Part shown: one piece after another, positions 24,118 through 35,457 of the stretch
Numbering within the stretch: position 1 is the stretch's first letter
Layout: each line of letters opens with the position of its first letter
DNA from: Trichostrongylus colubriformis
Lineage: Eukaryota; Nematoda; Chromadorea; Rhabditida; Trichostrongylidae
Direction of reading: 5' to 3'
DNA length: 64,000 nt
Assembly (NCBI GenBank): GCA_963978905.1
Contig: OZ022257.1
Location: forward strand, 22,155,774 to 22,219,773
The notes under the pieces: generated by a model
The model's input: only the letters and a program-made list of their open reading frames with translations
The model's database searches: none
What the model was told of the DNA's origin: nothing
Position numbers and translations under genes: made by a program

Positions 24118-24352
24118 AGGGGAAAGTCGGACGAGAAGTAAAAGAAGTAGTGAATATGAAAGTCGAGATGCCTAGTAAGAGAACAGTGAAGAAAAAACGG
24201 ATGGAATTGGCCAAAAACCCGAGAAATAGGACCCCCTTCCCACCATTGATTCTCGACCCGGACGACCTTCTCGTCAAGAGGCGGGTAGTCCGGACGAGTT
24301 TTTCCTTGGCTCGTTGCCAAGTCGTAAGCACGAAAGGATGTTCGGAATTAAC
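24118..24352 (+). repeat. Diverged partial copy of the long repeat
   Basis: Shares AAGTAAAAGAAGTAGT, GTCGAGATGCC and GAAAGGATGTTCGGAA-type blocks, in the same order, with 36120-36350. Roughly 75-80% similar by eye. Confidence 0.6.
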
Positions 24353-24447
24353 TGCTCTTTTTATTGCTCAAGTGTTACGAAGCTTTTTGCCTCGTCTCTC
24401 TGGATTTTCATAATCTGATTTTGTTGTTGAGTTCTTCATTATTACAG

Positions 24448-26150
24448 ATACTGGTCTACACAGGTGATCATGATGAGTTGTATTCAAGAATAAGAAGCTC
24501 CTTATCTTACCTAGTGTCAGCTGATCGTTACACAGTATTTCATCTCTCACCAGAGGCAATGGAAAAGCAACCATGGATAGAACCAACTACGGTAAGTACA
24601 TATTCTGTATAATCACTTGTTCCCACCCTATCTCTTTTGTACATTTTATCAAGGTCTGTTTGATTGTTGCTGGCATAAATGAAATGCATGATCATTCCTG
24701 GTCTAATATGCAGTTAATTTCAATCAGGTTTGTTAAATAATTGCTTGTATGGTTATTCTCCACCACTTTTAATGTTTCTGTTGATAGGCCGGCAAAATCG
24801 TATTTGTTTGTCAAAATCGATTATTGTGACAAGTTACGACTTATTTGCACAGTCGTTTCATTTCTTCAAGTTTTACATGTAGGTGAACACTACTTTCCAC
24901 TCCAAAGATCTTGCTGGTGGAATGAGCTATTCTATAATACTTAGTAAAGTCAGAGGTTGGAAGTTTTTTGTTAGCTTCTTATCCCTATATCAAGTGCCAT
25001 GCTCTTACTAGATATGCCTTTGTTTTTGCATATGGAAAATAGTGCACACCAAGCTTCGGTGGTCTTTTGTGATGCCACCTCTGAGCAGTTATTTGCTCCC
25101 GGTAGGTTTTTCCCTGATTCTCATAATTTTATTACATTTTATATGTTATGGTTCCCAGGAAGTCGAATATTGAGCGATTCACTTCGCCGTGTTGGTGTAA
25201 ATATTGATGAATGCACTCCTCCATCACTTACTACCGGAGCCATGATGGGCATCGAGGACGTACTCATTGATAATGTGATGGTAAGATATAGCTCCTCAAG
25301 AGATGTGACTGTTTATTGCATGTGTCCTGTTGAACACTCATGTTTCTTTGCTGTTGCCCATTATCGTTCGCATCGCTGGTTATCCCTTGCTTTTCCTTTG
25401 CTGCCGGTTCCCGTCGCTGCATTCCATTCGCTTATCGTCGCTCCTTTCATGGTCCTTCAACATCTCATCCTTTTCCCAACTGCAGTTACTCCTAATCTTC
25501 GAAATCACTCAGTGAAGTGAAATGTGTACACTCGAGGATTATTTAGATTACTTTACAGGTGGCTCAACGTTTTGTGCTATTGCCTCCCTATCGCTAGCGA
25601 ATTGTCTCTGGGATGGTTCAGTATTATCAAGGCGAGAAATTGGTAAACTCGTGAGGTGGGCTTTGTGGAAGCAGGATGAAGTTTTCATGGTAGCACTCAT
25701 AAACCACATGACAGCTGCTATGCATTTTGGATAGGAGCTACTCTAGAGGTAATTCTTTAGACTTTTCGATAGGCGCAGCTACGATATGGTTGGCTTGTTC
25801 ACTTTGCTGAAACTTTGAATGCTTTCTTCATTCTTAACTTCTTCTCAAATCATTTTTATCGCTACTAGATTCTGTATGCGAATCATCTGATGGACCAGGA
25901 AAGGTTGCGGTCGTTTCTTATAATTGCACAACATCGTCTGTTGGGCGGTTTTTGCAAGAAAATCGAGCGAACTGAGTTGTTGACTGATAGTTAGATGTAC
26001 GAGCACTTGCAGCGTTGCACGAAAGCTTACGATGGTTCACTTGTGAGGTTCGTTTGATAAATATAGCTATTTTTCATTTCATTCGAGAATTCCTGGATTT
26101 TTAGGTTCGTCTGTCTTGGGGCACCATGTGCTATGCCCTTATCGAAGATG
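24448..26150 (+). pseudogene. Biotin-protein ligase (holocarboxylase synthetase)-like gene remnant
   Basis: Biotin-protein ligase attaches biotin to carboxylases. Exon-like pieces correspond to the N-terminal half of animal HLCS: 24448-24591 (ILVYTG then DRYTVFHLSPEA and PWIEPTT, matching the human IYVG...YILYHL...PW block), 24654-24718, 24788-24827 (AGKIVFVCQNRLL, cf. GGKVLGLSS), 24883-24948, about 24999-25100 (DMPLFLHMENSAHQASVVFC) and 25159-25280 (SDSLRRVGVNIDECTPPSLT). Joining them needs at least one phase break around 24.72-24.79 kb and another before 24999. The catalytic GRGRxG-type motif is not found; only weak echoes occur at 25.87-26.13 kb. A decayed or partial paralogue is likely. 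The functional gene is presumably elsewhere. Confidence 0.5.
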
Positions 26151-27003
26151 AAAAACTATATTTTCTACTAGAAAGAGTTATTAGTCTGGTAATTTTGGTA
26201 GTTGTAGTCTTTATGTTATCTTCTTGCTTATTGTCAGTGTTTAATGGATAATAAATTGTTAAGATCTTCATATGTGTCACAAGGGACGTAATCGTTGAGG
26301 TGAAAGTGAAAGTGGAAGGTTGAATATGAACTGGAAAGGAATTGGAATATAGGATAGTTCGTGAATACTTTCTCAGGTGCGATAGCTCTTCTGTGGGGAT
26401 GGGGCTAGCGAGGAACGAGATGTTAACGAGTGGAGATCATGTTGAGATCTGTTCGATCTACGGGCCGCATTGTGGAAATCGATAATCATCACCTTTGCTG
26501 GACGCCATGGTCCATCGGTTCACCTTGCTTGTGGATGCTCTATGCTCTAATTCTTCATTGTCGCTTTTGTCATATGATTTTTCCTATATATGAGACATCA
26601 TGTGGTATGTATGTTTGTGAAAGACGTTCGTCTGAGGAACATGAATCTTACAAGGTGCAGATGGTAATCTGGTGGTTTGATGGGGGTGATGCATGTGCAT
26701 AACGGCTGCTGAGGAAAACTGGAACATGAATGTCGTTGATAACCATGTATGGTGTAGGAGTATGTGGTATAACAATAGTGAACGGTGATCGAAGCTATTA
26801 GCCATCAATACTGATAAGAGTTCGTACCAGATTGGGTGGTAAAAATACTTGTACAGTTCCAAACGCTGTTGGAAGAGAACGGTGAACAGTTGTAGGTGAT
26901 TGGAACAGTTGTAGATGATCACTTTATTAATATTCTCAAAACCAGCGAAATTTGCGCACCTTACTGCGGGCAACCAAAATGATGTGTTATAGCGTTCTGA
27001 ACA
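26151..27003. other. Upstream region of the transposase gene
   Basis: No exon supported. Open frames at 26430-26702 (+) and 26584-26973 (-) overlap and are unrecognised. I looked here for a terminal inverted repeat matching the far side of the 27-30.7 kb gene pair and did not find a convincing one. Confidence 0.35.
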
Positions 27004-29723
27004 ATGCGATCTTGCTGGATTTGTGGAAGGATGACATCGGATGAGGAGTTGAAGTATGCGTCACAAAGTGTGCGATATAATTATGTCTTGATGATGGCTT
27101 TATCGGTGGCTCGGCACGTGAATGTTGAAGACGCCCGTGTGAAGGCGGGGGAGTTGGGAGGGTCACGCAAGATATGCCACCATCATATAATACATGCGGT
27201 AAGTGTAACACGAATACTGTACACCAAAAATGTCTACTACCAGATATTTTTGAACAGGCTCAATATTTGCTGGCCGAAATGGTTATGGCGGGGAGTAAGA
27301 TTTCTCACTGCGACGATCCTAATGCTCATGGGCGTACGGCGTATGTAACTGACGGAGACATTCCTCCCAATGTAGTTTACGCGCTTAATAGGAGTGCCGA
27401 AGTACGACCACTACTTTTGAGAAACAATTTTTTAAAGAATTCGAAAGCAATGAATGAAATCAAAAAGCCGTTGTTCAGGGTCGTGTTACGATAGCGCCTC
27501 GCGATGTAAGTAGCTTTATTAATGACGCCTTCAGACGTTATTACGGGACAGAAATGTGGCCGTTGAATGAAGAGGTATAGTCGAAAATAGATCTCACTTT
27601 GTTTAAAACAAAAAATAAAACACACACATAAACATAATAGTAACTCAATCAAGATGCACATCCCTGAAGTCGAAGGGGATTCGCGGGGAGTTGGACAGGA
27701 GGCGGTGGCGCATGAGTCCGAACAGGAGTCGGTGACGGACGAGGAAGAGGAGCAGTCGGTGGTAGATGAGGATGAGCAAGAGTCGGCCGGCTATTCATCT
27801 GAAATGGTTCGTTTCACAGAAAGGAGAACTATACTTACGTACAAAACAGGTTCAGTTACAGGTGTCGGAGGAGTCCGAAACTGATGATGACTCATATAGC
27901 GCTTCAGCGTCGCACGGGAAACCTGCTCTGAGAGAATCGGATCCCATCGTGATGGATAAGTACTTCCTTGTGAACGGACGCCTTTTACTGCAGCTGTTTC
28001 AGTACTGCCCGCAGTGTGGCAAGAAGTTGAGTGGAGCGCAATTAAACGCCGTCGGAACCGCAGCAATCGTGAAGTTTGTCTGCGAAGCGTGCAGCAGAAC
28101 TTCGTCTCGTGTCCAACGCTGGGAAAGCCAGGAGCGAACGGTTACACACAATAAAGAAAAGACGTACAAAGGAAACGTTGTTGCTGCAGTCGCTGCCATC
28201 ACTACGGGCCTACGATACGTTGTGAGTCAGAAAGTGGGAGAAGAATCTAATTTTGGTTGCAGAACTACACATTCAGGAGCTACAGCACTGGGCACACGAG
28301 ATGAATTTGGCTATGTTTTCAAATTGGTTTTTCAACAAGGTATTCAACTGGACTAAACCTGCTATTGAGGACGTTTACCGCAACCATCAGCAGTTCGTAT
28401 TGGAGATGGTGCGACGAGGCAACGGGGTACATTCAATGTTATACGCTTCATCTTTGATGTAAAATACAACATGTACTCCACTTCAGAGGGAACAGGGCCT
28501 TCACTTAGCAGCTGATGGTGCGTATGACAGCCGAGGATACTCGGCTCTAATAGGGAAGGTGGTGCTAGCCGACACACGTACAAAACTGGTGTTACACACT
28601 GAAGTGCTGCACCGCTCAGAGACAGGTTTGCAGATAGCGAAACATATCGTAACAACAGCATTGAATCGGTTCACTTCAGGAGGAGTTAGCGGAAGGATGG
28701 AAGTAGAAGGTCTACGGAGGTTGCTTAGGTGGGTGAAGTCAGTAGGGTTCCGTGTGGAATCTCTGACGACGGATAGGAGCAAAGCCATCGGCGCTTTGCT
28801 CAAAAAAGAGGAACAAGAGTTTGGTGTCATCCGTCAATATTACGATGGATGGCACCTTACAAAGTGGCTCGGTAACGAGCTTCGTAAGGTGAGGGATTTC
28901 AATTACTTTCTAAAAAGTCAGAATAGCTTATACCTCCCCTTCAGGTGTCTAGAGAGAAAGGATGTAATCTTATCACGATGTGGATTGAACACTTGAAGAC
29001 GCACTTGTGGAAATCAATAGAAGTGGGAGCGCAAGAGGGCCATTCCATACGCCACATATTCAACTCATGCTTGATGCACGTAAGGGATGTTCATGAGTGG
29101 CCACAGGTTCGATTTACCACCTCAAAATGGTATGATGACATTTGAAACAAAGCGTTTAGGAGGAGATCACAGGGGACTATACAATGTGCGGCCATGGACC
29201 TTTGGTGGGACCTCGTCCCTCGTTTCTGTCGTCGGAAACCAAGGCGTACATGAGACTGAGGGACGTGGTGCTCACACAGTCCTTCCAACGGGATTTGCCC
29301 ATGGCCAGCCCTTTTGGAGGAACGTCGATTTGTGAGGCCAAGAACGCCCTGGATAGAATATACTGCCGAAAGGAAGTATTCTAGTACGTCGAAACATGGT
29401 AGGACTTCATTCTTGACAAGTACTACTAAACATTTTTCAGTCCCATTTCGACGTATCCTCTCTACACGATGATGGCCACAATGCACATTAACACATTGAG
29501 ACTGGCAGAGCTCAGCGGGGAGAGGAATGTTGTGAGGATCACCGAAGTGCAGCGAAAGTATCTCCTAAGGAAGTCCAAGTTGATAGCAAAATCGCCGGCA
29601 GAACATCTGTGGCGGAGGAAAATCTTAGAAGGTGTACTTGTTCGACGTCTGGCTCAGCTGAATAATGGAATGGCATTGGACGACAACAACAACGTTGACA
29701 GGAATTTAGAACAAGAGCCTTAG
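27004..29723 (+). CDS. Kolobok-like DDE transposase, 10 exons, 722 aa, apparently intact
   Basis: Exons 27004-27198, 27258-27401, 27479-27574, 27654-27806, 27862-28221, 28277-28426, 28487-28888, 28945-29106, 29160-29383 and 29441-29723 join through 53-79 bp GT-AG introns, all in phase, into 2169 nt with no stop. Features: N-terminal CxxC...CHHH (C4, C7, C59) resembling a DNA-binding zinc motif; acidic linker (about 147-206); C2C2 zinc ribbon (C245, C248, C270, C273) followed by W283-E-S-Q; then a DDE-type core with ADGAYDS (D376), LTTDRS (D462), YDGWH (486-489), MCGHGPL (563-569) and SICEA (E613). The order and motifs match Kolobok-superfamily transposases of fish and invertebrates as I know them; catalytic assignment is inference. 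AATAAA at 29742-29747. Whether it is mobile or domesticated cannot be told. Confidence 0.8.
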
Positions 29724-29794
29724 GTGAGCAAGCATTTATGGAATAAACAGAACTATAAAATTTATAGAAAACAACAGCAACATTGACTGTTCTT

Positions 29795-30706
29795 TCAAAA
29801 ATCGCCCTCCCGCCACTCCTCATCGTCGTCACATTCCAGGCGCTGCTCCCTGACTGCCTGAACATATTAGTTCTATACGCAATTGTTCATGCGGTTGCTC
29901 TTTTTGACTCACCCTGAAACCGACGTACTCCCCAGTGCGGGATGGGTACGCCGCCATGATGGCTGCCCGCACACACGCGGGCACCTCATACCGGTTCCCC
30001 AATCCAAGATGGCCGTAGGCCCAAGCAACGAATGATCTATACGCATAATAGCGATAGATCCTGCCAACAAAAAACATCAGCGGTACACCTTTGAGAATGC
30101 AAAAAACCCCAACCTATTCCTGTCCTCGCTCCGGACATCCCTCTTCTTCTTTTTCATTTCATACCTTCGCACCTCTACCATGACGGACAGCACCTGTTTG
30201 TATAAAGGAAGGTAAACAGCAGAAATTTGAATGGATATGACATCTCATTCCTTACCTCCGAATCCAACACCACTTTGTGAAATGAAGGGTGTTGGACGAG
30301 GCACTGCCCGCCCAAGCATGTCATCTTCTCCCTCATTCTCTGAACGATCTCCCGGCGTTGCCGGGATCCTTGTGCTCCCTCACCCTCCTCCTCCTCCAAC
30401 AACTCACGGCAGCACACGTTGTCGTGGACCGTGGTGAAGTTCACACACGATCCACACAGGCACCACCTGCAGTTTAGCGTTCTCGAAGGTGAGAGAGATC
30501 GCCCAAGAAGAAGACATTTGCTGAACCAAAAAGGTGAAGTGACTGAAAACATCGTGATAAACAAAGTTTGGTTTTTACGTTCTATGGCGATCCTCCCTCC
30601 TCTTTCCTTCGAGAACCTGGTGCTTCCTCAGCACCTTCTCCACCAAGGCGGGATCCGGCTCTCCCATAGCTACGGGCACTGCGCGTCCACCATACTTAGA
30701 CGACAT
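29795..30706 (-). CDS. P2X7-receptor C-terminal-type cysteine/zinc-domain protein, 5 exons, 227 aa
   Basis: Minus-strand exons 30706-30579, 30520-30256, 30193-30114, 30060-29913 and 29857-29795 join in phase (684 nt, TGA at 29797-29795) through 53-62 bp GT-AG introns. The core matches the cytoplasmic zinc-binding domain first known from the P2X7 receptor: WCLCGSC at 62-68, VCCRE at 78-82, MTCLGGQCLVQHPSF at 109-123, then YRYYAYRSFVAWAYGHLG at 160-177, GNRYEVPACV at 179-188 and EYVGFR at 202-207. There are no membrane segments, so this is the isolated domain, not a channel. The protein ends in an acidic DDDEEWREGDF tail. Its stop lies 71 bp from that of the convergent transposase gene, suggesting a shared element. 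Function unknown; a DNA- or transposase-binding accessory role is inference only. Confidence 0.75.
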
Positions 30707-30849
30707 GCTTCAAATGTAGAGCATTTAACGCAGTTCATATAACGATAGTTTGATAAAATAAACCACAAATAAACAACAGACATTATCTGTGCTATTTTCA
30801 GATCCTGCAGGAACTGTTTCGAGATGGATTTCTTTCAGTTCTTATTTAT

Positions 30850-32125
30850 CTAGTCTAGAGTTCATGTTCTATGTTCTTGTCGATGTTGTTGTTTGTCATC
30901 CTCAGCCATTCCATTGTTCAAGTGCGCTTGAAGTCGACTGAGTACACCTTCTGAGATACCTTGTTGCGAGATTTTAGTCAACTTGGATTCCTTGCGAAGA
31001 TACTTTGCTGTACTGCGTTGATCTTTACAACATTCCTTGTAACCTTTGCTAGTCTCATAGTGTTAATGTGCATTGTTGACATCTCGTGTAGGGAGGCTAC
31101 GTCTATATGAAAGAGGATTTTTGTTGCTGACGATACCTTATGGTAATAGATATGATAGGGAGCGCAATGGCTTCATGAATCGACGTACCCCCGAAGGGAA
31201 TGCCCTCAGGCAAATCTCGCTGGAGAGTCTGCGTGAGTACATGTCCGCACTTTGTGTAATTTCCTGTGATCTTACGTGCATCCATCCTCTTGCTCTCCCA
31301 ATTCTATTGGTTTCCACTAGTGCAACTTCAAGTGTTCCCATCCTCATTGTGATGAAATGACATCCTTTCTCTTTCCATCACCTTCCGAAGCTGGTTCTTG
31401 TTCCTCTTTTCTGAGCAAAGCACCGATGACCTTTCTCCTGTCCACAGGCAGAAATTCCACCCATCTAAGCATTCTCCGTAGACCATCTGCTTCCACCCTC
31501 CGCTAACTCCCCCCAACAAGAATGGTTAAAGTTAGAGCAGTTGCGCGTGTGTCACCTACTACAACCTTCCCTATTACATCATAGTCTCCTCGGCTATCGT
31601 GCCCGGTGGCTGTGGTAGACGTCCTCAATAGCAGGTTTAGTCCATTAGCCCAGTTAAATCCTTGACCAATTTTAACCAACCAATTTCAACCAGTTGAAAA
31701 CCATTTTGAAAACAGCCAAATTCACTCGTGTGCCCAGTGCTGTAGCTCCTGAATGTGTAGTTCTGCAACCGAAATTAGATTCTTCTCCCACGTTCTGACT
31801 CACAACGTATCGTAAGTCCGTGGCAGCGACTGCAGCAACAACGTTTCCTTGCATGTTTTTTTCTGTGTGCAACCGTTCGCTCCTGGCTTTCTCAGCGTTG
31901 GACACGCAACGAAGTTCTGTTGCCCGCTTCGCAGAACTTCACGATTGCTGCGCTTCCAGCAGCGTTTAGTTGCATCCACTCAACTTCTGGCCACACTGCG
32001 GCCAGTATTGGAGCAACTGCAATAGAACGCTTTCCTTCACAGAGGTACTGTACCATCATGATGGATGGGGTCCAATTCTCTGAGAGGAAGTTTCCAGTCA
32101 ACGCTGAAGTGCCATCTGAGTCATC
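30850..32125 (-). pseudogene. Second, inverted and internally deleted copy of the Kolobok-like transposase gene
   Basis: The minus strand repeats blocks of the gene at 27-29.7 kb: the zinc-ribbon region (GSAAIVKFCEA, with one Cys lost), GNVVAAVAA, intron 5 with its flanks (VSQNVGEESNFGCRTTHSGA in the readthrough frame), GDYDVIGKV-type remains of the first-Asp block, then directly LTQTLQRDLPEGIPFGGTSI and the C-terminal helices near 30.86-31.07 kb. The segment with the second Asp and the YDGWH motif is missing, and frames are broken. It lies head-on to the intact pair. Confidence 0.8.
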
Positions 32126-33188
32126 ATCAGCCGTTAATGAACTCCATCTTCTCCCCTTCCCCAGGCTCGATCACCAACTTCAAAGGAAATTTCACACTGA
32201 ATTAGCGCATGTATCAGAAAATATTGGTACAATATGCAGGTGCGAATGGAAAAGAGCCTCGCCGTAATTCACTACACTTCATGGGCTATCCATGTGTTTT
32301 TCGTTTCCTATTTCTGACACTGACCCTTCGCTCAGATAAGAAGTGAGTAGGTATTTTTGAATGATGCTCACATGTTCACATCACTCATTGTCTCGTTAAT
32401 ATGTTTATAATAATAAAGTATTACTCACAATCGAATTGAAAAATATCGACAGCTCTGAGATAGTTCTGACAAATCTTATATCACCTTTTCACAACGAATA
32501 TAAAAACAGTGCATAGTGGCACCACAACAGTAACTAGAACCTCAACAAAGTAATAAAGACGAACAAGGTGATGAAGGTGATAGAGCACAAATGGAAAGCA
32601 AGAAGGCATCGAATCAGGCATATGACAAAGGACTGAAGGATAAGCGATGAATAAACGGGCAATGGACTCATGAATTATCAATGCACGAATATAAAAATGT
32701 GCCATATTGACATACAATGCTTACGACAGCACTGATATTTAACTAAAATATGCATAAAAAGCGGCAAGTAGTCAGGTAAGAACAAGTGTTTGTGAGGCAA
32801 GCGATTGAGGCATGCAAATACAACAGCTAAACTTTTTTGGATTAACCTAATTACTTAGTTTATACAGAACAACAACACTAGAAATAACATTCAACAGAGA
32901 TCTACTGAAAAGGACAACTAAGGGAAGAACTGCGCTATTTAGACTTCACCCTCACGCTATGGGCTACCTATTCTGGCGATATTCTTTTATGTTCAGCTGT
33001 GATCCTTCCCTCAAAACGGGAAGACAGGCAGAATCGTCGTTCACCACAAGGAGCTGGTATGGCGCAGAACCGTTCTCACACGTTCATTTGAAAAAGAATC
33101 TGAAAAGTCGAGAAATCTTGCAGAAGCGTGTGAACGGTGGGGTGGTACTACAACAGTCTTGTTTTGAACTTACTGCGCAATAGAATGA
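32126..33188. other. No gene seen
   Basis: AT-rich; the frame 32481-32717 (-) is hydrophobic and unrecognised. No matching end repeats noticed. Confidence 0.4.
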
Positions 33189-33230
33189 GATGAGATGGAA
33201 CGATGACCTTCACCATCGTTCCATCTCATC
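33189..33230. repeat. Perfect inverted repeat, 17-bp arms
   Basis: GATGAGATGGAACGATG at 33189-33205 is followed after 8 bases by its exact inverse at 33214-33230. Confidence 0.8.
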
Positions 33231-33379
33231 GAGAATCGTTCACCTTACAATTGAATATCACACCATTGCAAAATAATGTTCAGGAACAAAGGAGAACAAG
33301 GTACGCCCGACACACCACTTAACTCTTTCGCACCAAAAGCAAATAGACCACGAATGACACAACTTTATTTTTAGTGATT

Positions 33380-34521
33380 CCCTTTTTCTTTACCACGAAC
33401 ATGAGCAGCACTGTCTGCACCTTCTCGGTATCAGTGAGCCTATAACTGCTTACCAAGACGGAATTCAATAGCCGAAATCTAACCAAATGAATAAAAACAC
33501 ATAGAAGCTTCTCGGCACACCCACCTTTCCTCCTTGCGTAACCATACCTAACTCAGATACGTTCACCTCGATTTTGGTACTTTTTGTGATCACTCCTAAT
33601 GACGTATACATCTGAGTCGAAGGATCCTTTTTGACTCCAACAGTAGGAAGGTAAAAAGTTGTTTGCAGTTCCGGATGTGTAACATGAGCCTGAAGGTATG
33701 GTATCTGATAATACACAGAAACGTCAGCAACAGAATGTGCTTTTACATAAATGTGAAATTCAATGGTAACATTTCAAGTCTTAATATCCATGCGTAGTGC
33801 AGACGAGATATGTCACGACTACCTATGATAAGCGTACATGCTTGCCTGGGACGTCATTCACAGAATGAATCTATGTGCATGTGATTCCTTGGGAATTAAG
33901 ATATTGTAGTAACTGCTAACTATTATACTGATGGAAGAAGAGTCCAGGAGCATCTCACATGTGGGATCAGCGAGAACGATGAAAAAGGTATGCAACTATG
34001 AACCTGAGATAATATACTGTGAGGATTGCTGTAATCACCACTGCCTAACTTGCGTGAACCGGTAACCCAATTGCAGGGTGGGGGCTTCGTGACGCATATC
34101 AGAAAAAGAGCAAGACAAGTGAGCAGAGAGTGAGATAACACTATGACTTACTCCAAAAACTTTCTCACCGGTGGCTTTCCACACCATTTCCATAAGCATT
34201 GCTTGTATCGAAAAAAGGAGAAAGCTCAACATCAATGCTCAAGTCACATACCTTTGTGAAACGTAATCCCATAGGTCTTATAAATCACTCAAACTTTGCT
34301 GGTTTACGTGTGAACGACTCTCCAACAAAACATCAACCTGATCAATAGAGACTATATGAACTAAATGAAATTCCAATGCCGGGAAACCTATCATACCACA
34401 ACAAACCTTTGTAACCATTCGCGTCCAACCTTTTCTGTTGTTTCCGGACTTTGAATGCAACTTTGAATGCTTCTGCATAACTGACGGCTCTCACTTGAGG
34501 GAGCGGAACTTGGTATTTGCC
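33380..34521 (-). pseudogene. NSA2: NSA2 (ribosome biogenesis factor) pseudogene, C-terminal two thirds
   Basis: NSA2 is a nucleolar protein required for 27S pre-rRNA processing in the large ribosomal subunit. Minus-strand pieces in order: GKYQVPLPQVRA after an acceptor at 34522; a frameshift; GWTRMVTKV; CFVGESFTRKPAKFE followed by an in-frame TGA where the family has Arg, then FIRPMGLRFTK to a donor at 34251; exon 33689-33525 ([20 protein letters not shown] to [11 protein letters not shown]), which is well preserved; and a degraded last exon around 33400-33430. Frameshift plus nonsense mutation mark it as a pseudogene. Introns are kept, so it is a decayed duplicate and not a retrocopy. The N-terminal third is absent; repeat family B abuts where it should be. 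Confidence 0.85.
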
Positions 34522-34649
34522 CTGAAATGAACTCCTGACGCCCTTTAGAGCAACTTTTTTACAACAGACGTAAGCAACGATGAAACAGTCAAGTCTCCAG
34601 GAAAACCTTTGTGAAAAGTTATTGCACTTTCTCTAGATAAACACTGCAA

Positions 34650-35060
34650 AAAGATGGATCTCTCAGATGAATCCTCTCAGATGAAATCAGCCTACGACAC
34701 GCCTATTGACGGAAGAAAAAGCGCGCCGCAGCGCCCCAACTCTGCCGCATCTCGTCGAATTCTCCCGCCCCGCCAACGAGAATCACGTCATCGAGAGGCG
34801 GAACCACTAAGTGGCAGAGGCGGAGCCCCTGAACGCTTCGCCGTTTTGCAGCGCTTCTACAGCTCGGAGGGGCGCTTTTTCACCGGGATTTCGCCGCAGA
34901 TAGCCTTCTTAGGCCCAGGACTACCATGTGAGTGACTTCTTCTTGGGATTTCTCCACTATTGCCTACCCCTAATGATGTCTTTAAGGACACCCGCCTCAG
35001 CGAGGTGGGTGTCCTTAAAAGTGTACAGAAAGTTGGTAACGATGAGGAGTAAGAAGAGCA
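34650..35060 (+). repeat. Repeat family B, copy 1
   Basis: Contains GGGATTTCGCCGCAGA, AGTGACTTCTTCTTGGG and CCCCTAATGATGTCTTTAA in that order, as do 36400-36660 and 44060-44250. A 17-bp inverted repeat (TTTAAGGACACCCGCCT, one mismatch) sits at 34981-35019. The open frame across it is a repeat artefact. Confidence 0.6.
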
Positions 35061-35457
35061 ATGTGAGTCTCATTTTGGGATTGGAAGGGTACCTTAACAG
35101 TGTCAACAATGTCAATGGAAGGATACAATAGTTTGTGGCTTTTCTGTGATAAGCAAAAAGGCTTGTGAAATGAGATCAGTGTGTGAGGAATACATTTGAC
35201 ATCGCTCTTCCCCCTTTTAAAGTCACTAATGCTCAGTGTTTGTTTGGAGCCCGACGGCTGAAGAAATTTGGGAATGTTGTCCTTGATATCGCAACGCACA
35301 CAGCACAGAACAATTCTCCATATATTATATTTAACAATATTTTTTTGTTTGATACACACATTAATCGTTAGCAAGTTTTATGCTTTTGGATGTTTTTGGC
35401 ATTACTTGTCACTCAATAACATTTCGAAGAATAAAGATCAAAAGCAAATGGAAAAAG
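35061..35457. other. No gene seen
   Basis: Short AT-rich gap between repeat family B and long-repeat arm B; only overlapping unrecognised frames. Confidence 0.35.

Noticed and set aside
26430..26973. Exon of the transposase gene upstream of 27004
   Set aside because: No splice-compatible join to exon 1 and no recognisable motif.
26151..32760. Terminal inverted repeats and TTAA duplication for the Kolobok-like element
   Set aside because: Several TTAA sites exist on both sides, but no pair of flanking sequences matched by eye.
34654..34935. 93-codon open frame
   Set aside because: Lies in repeat family B, whose other copies are not open in this frame.
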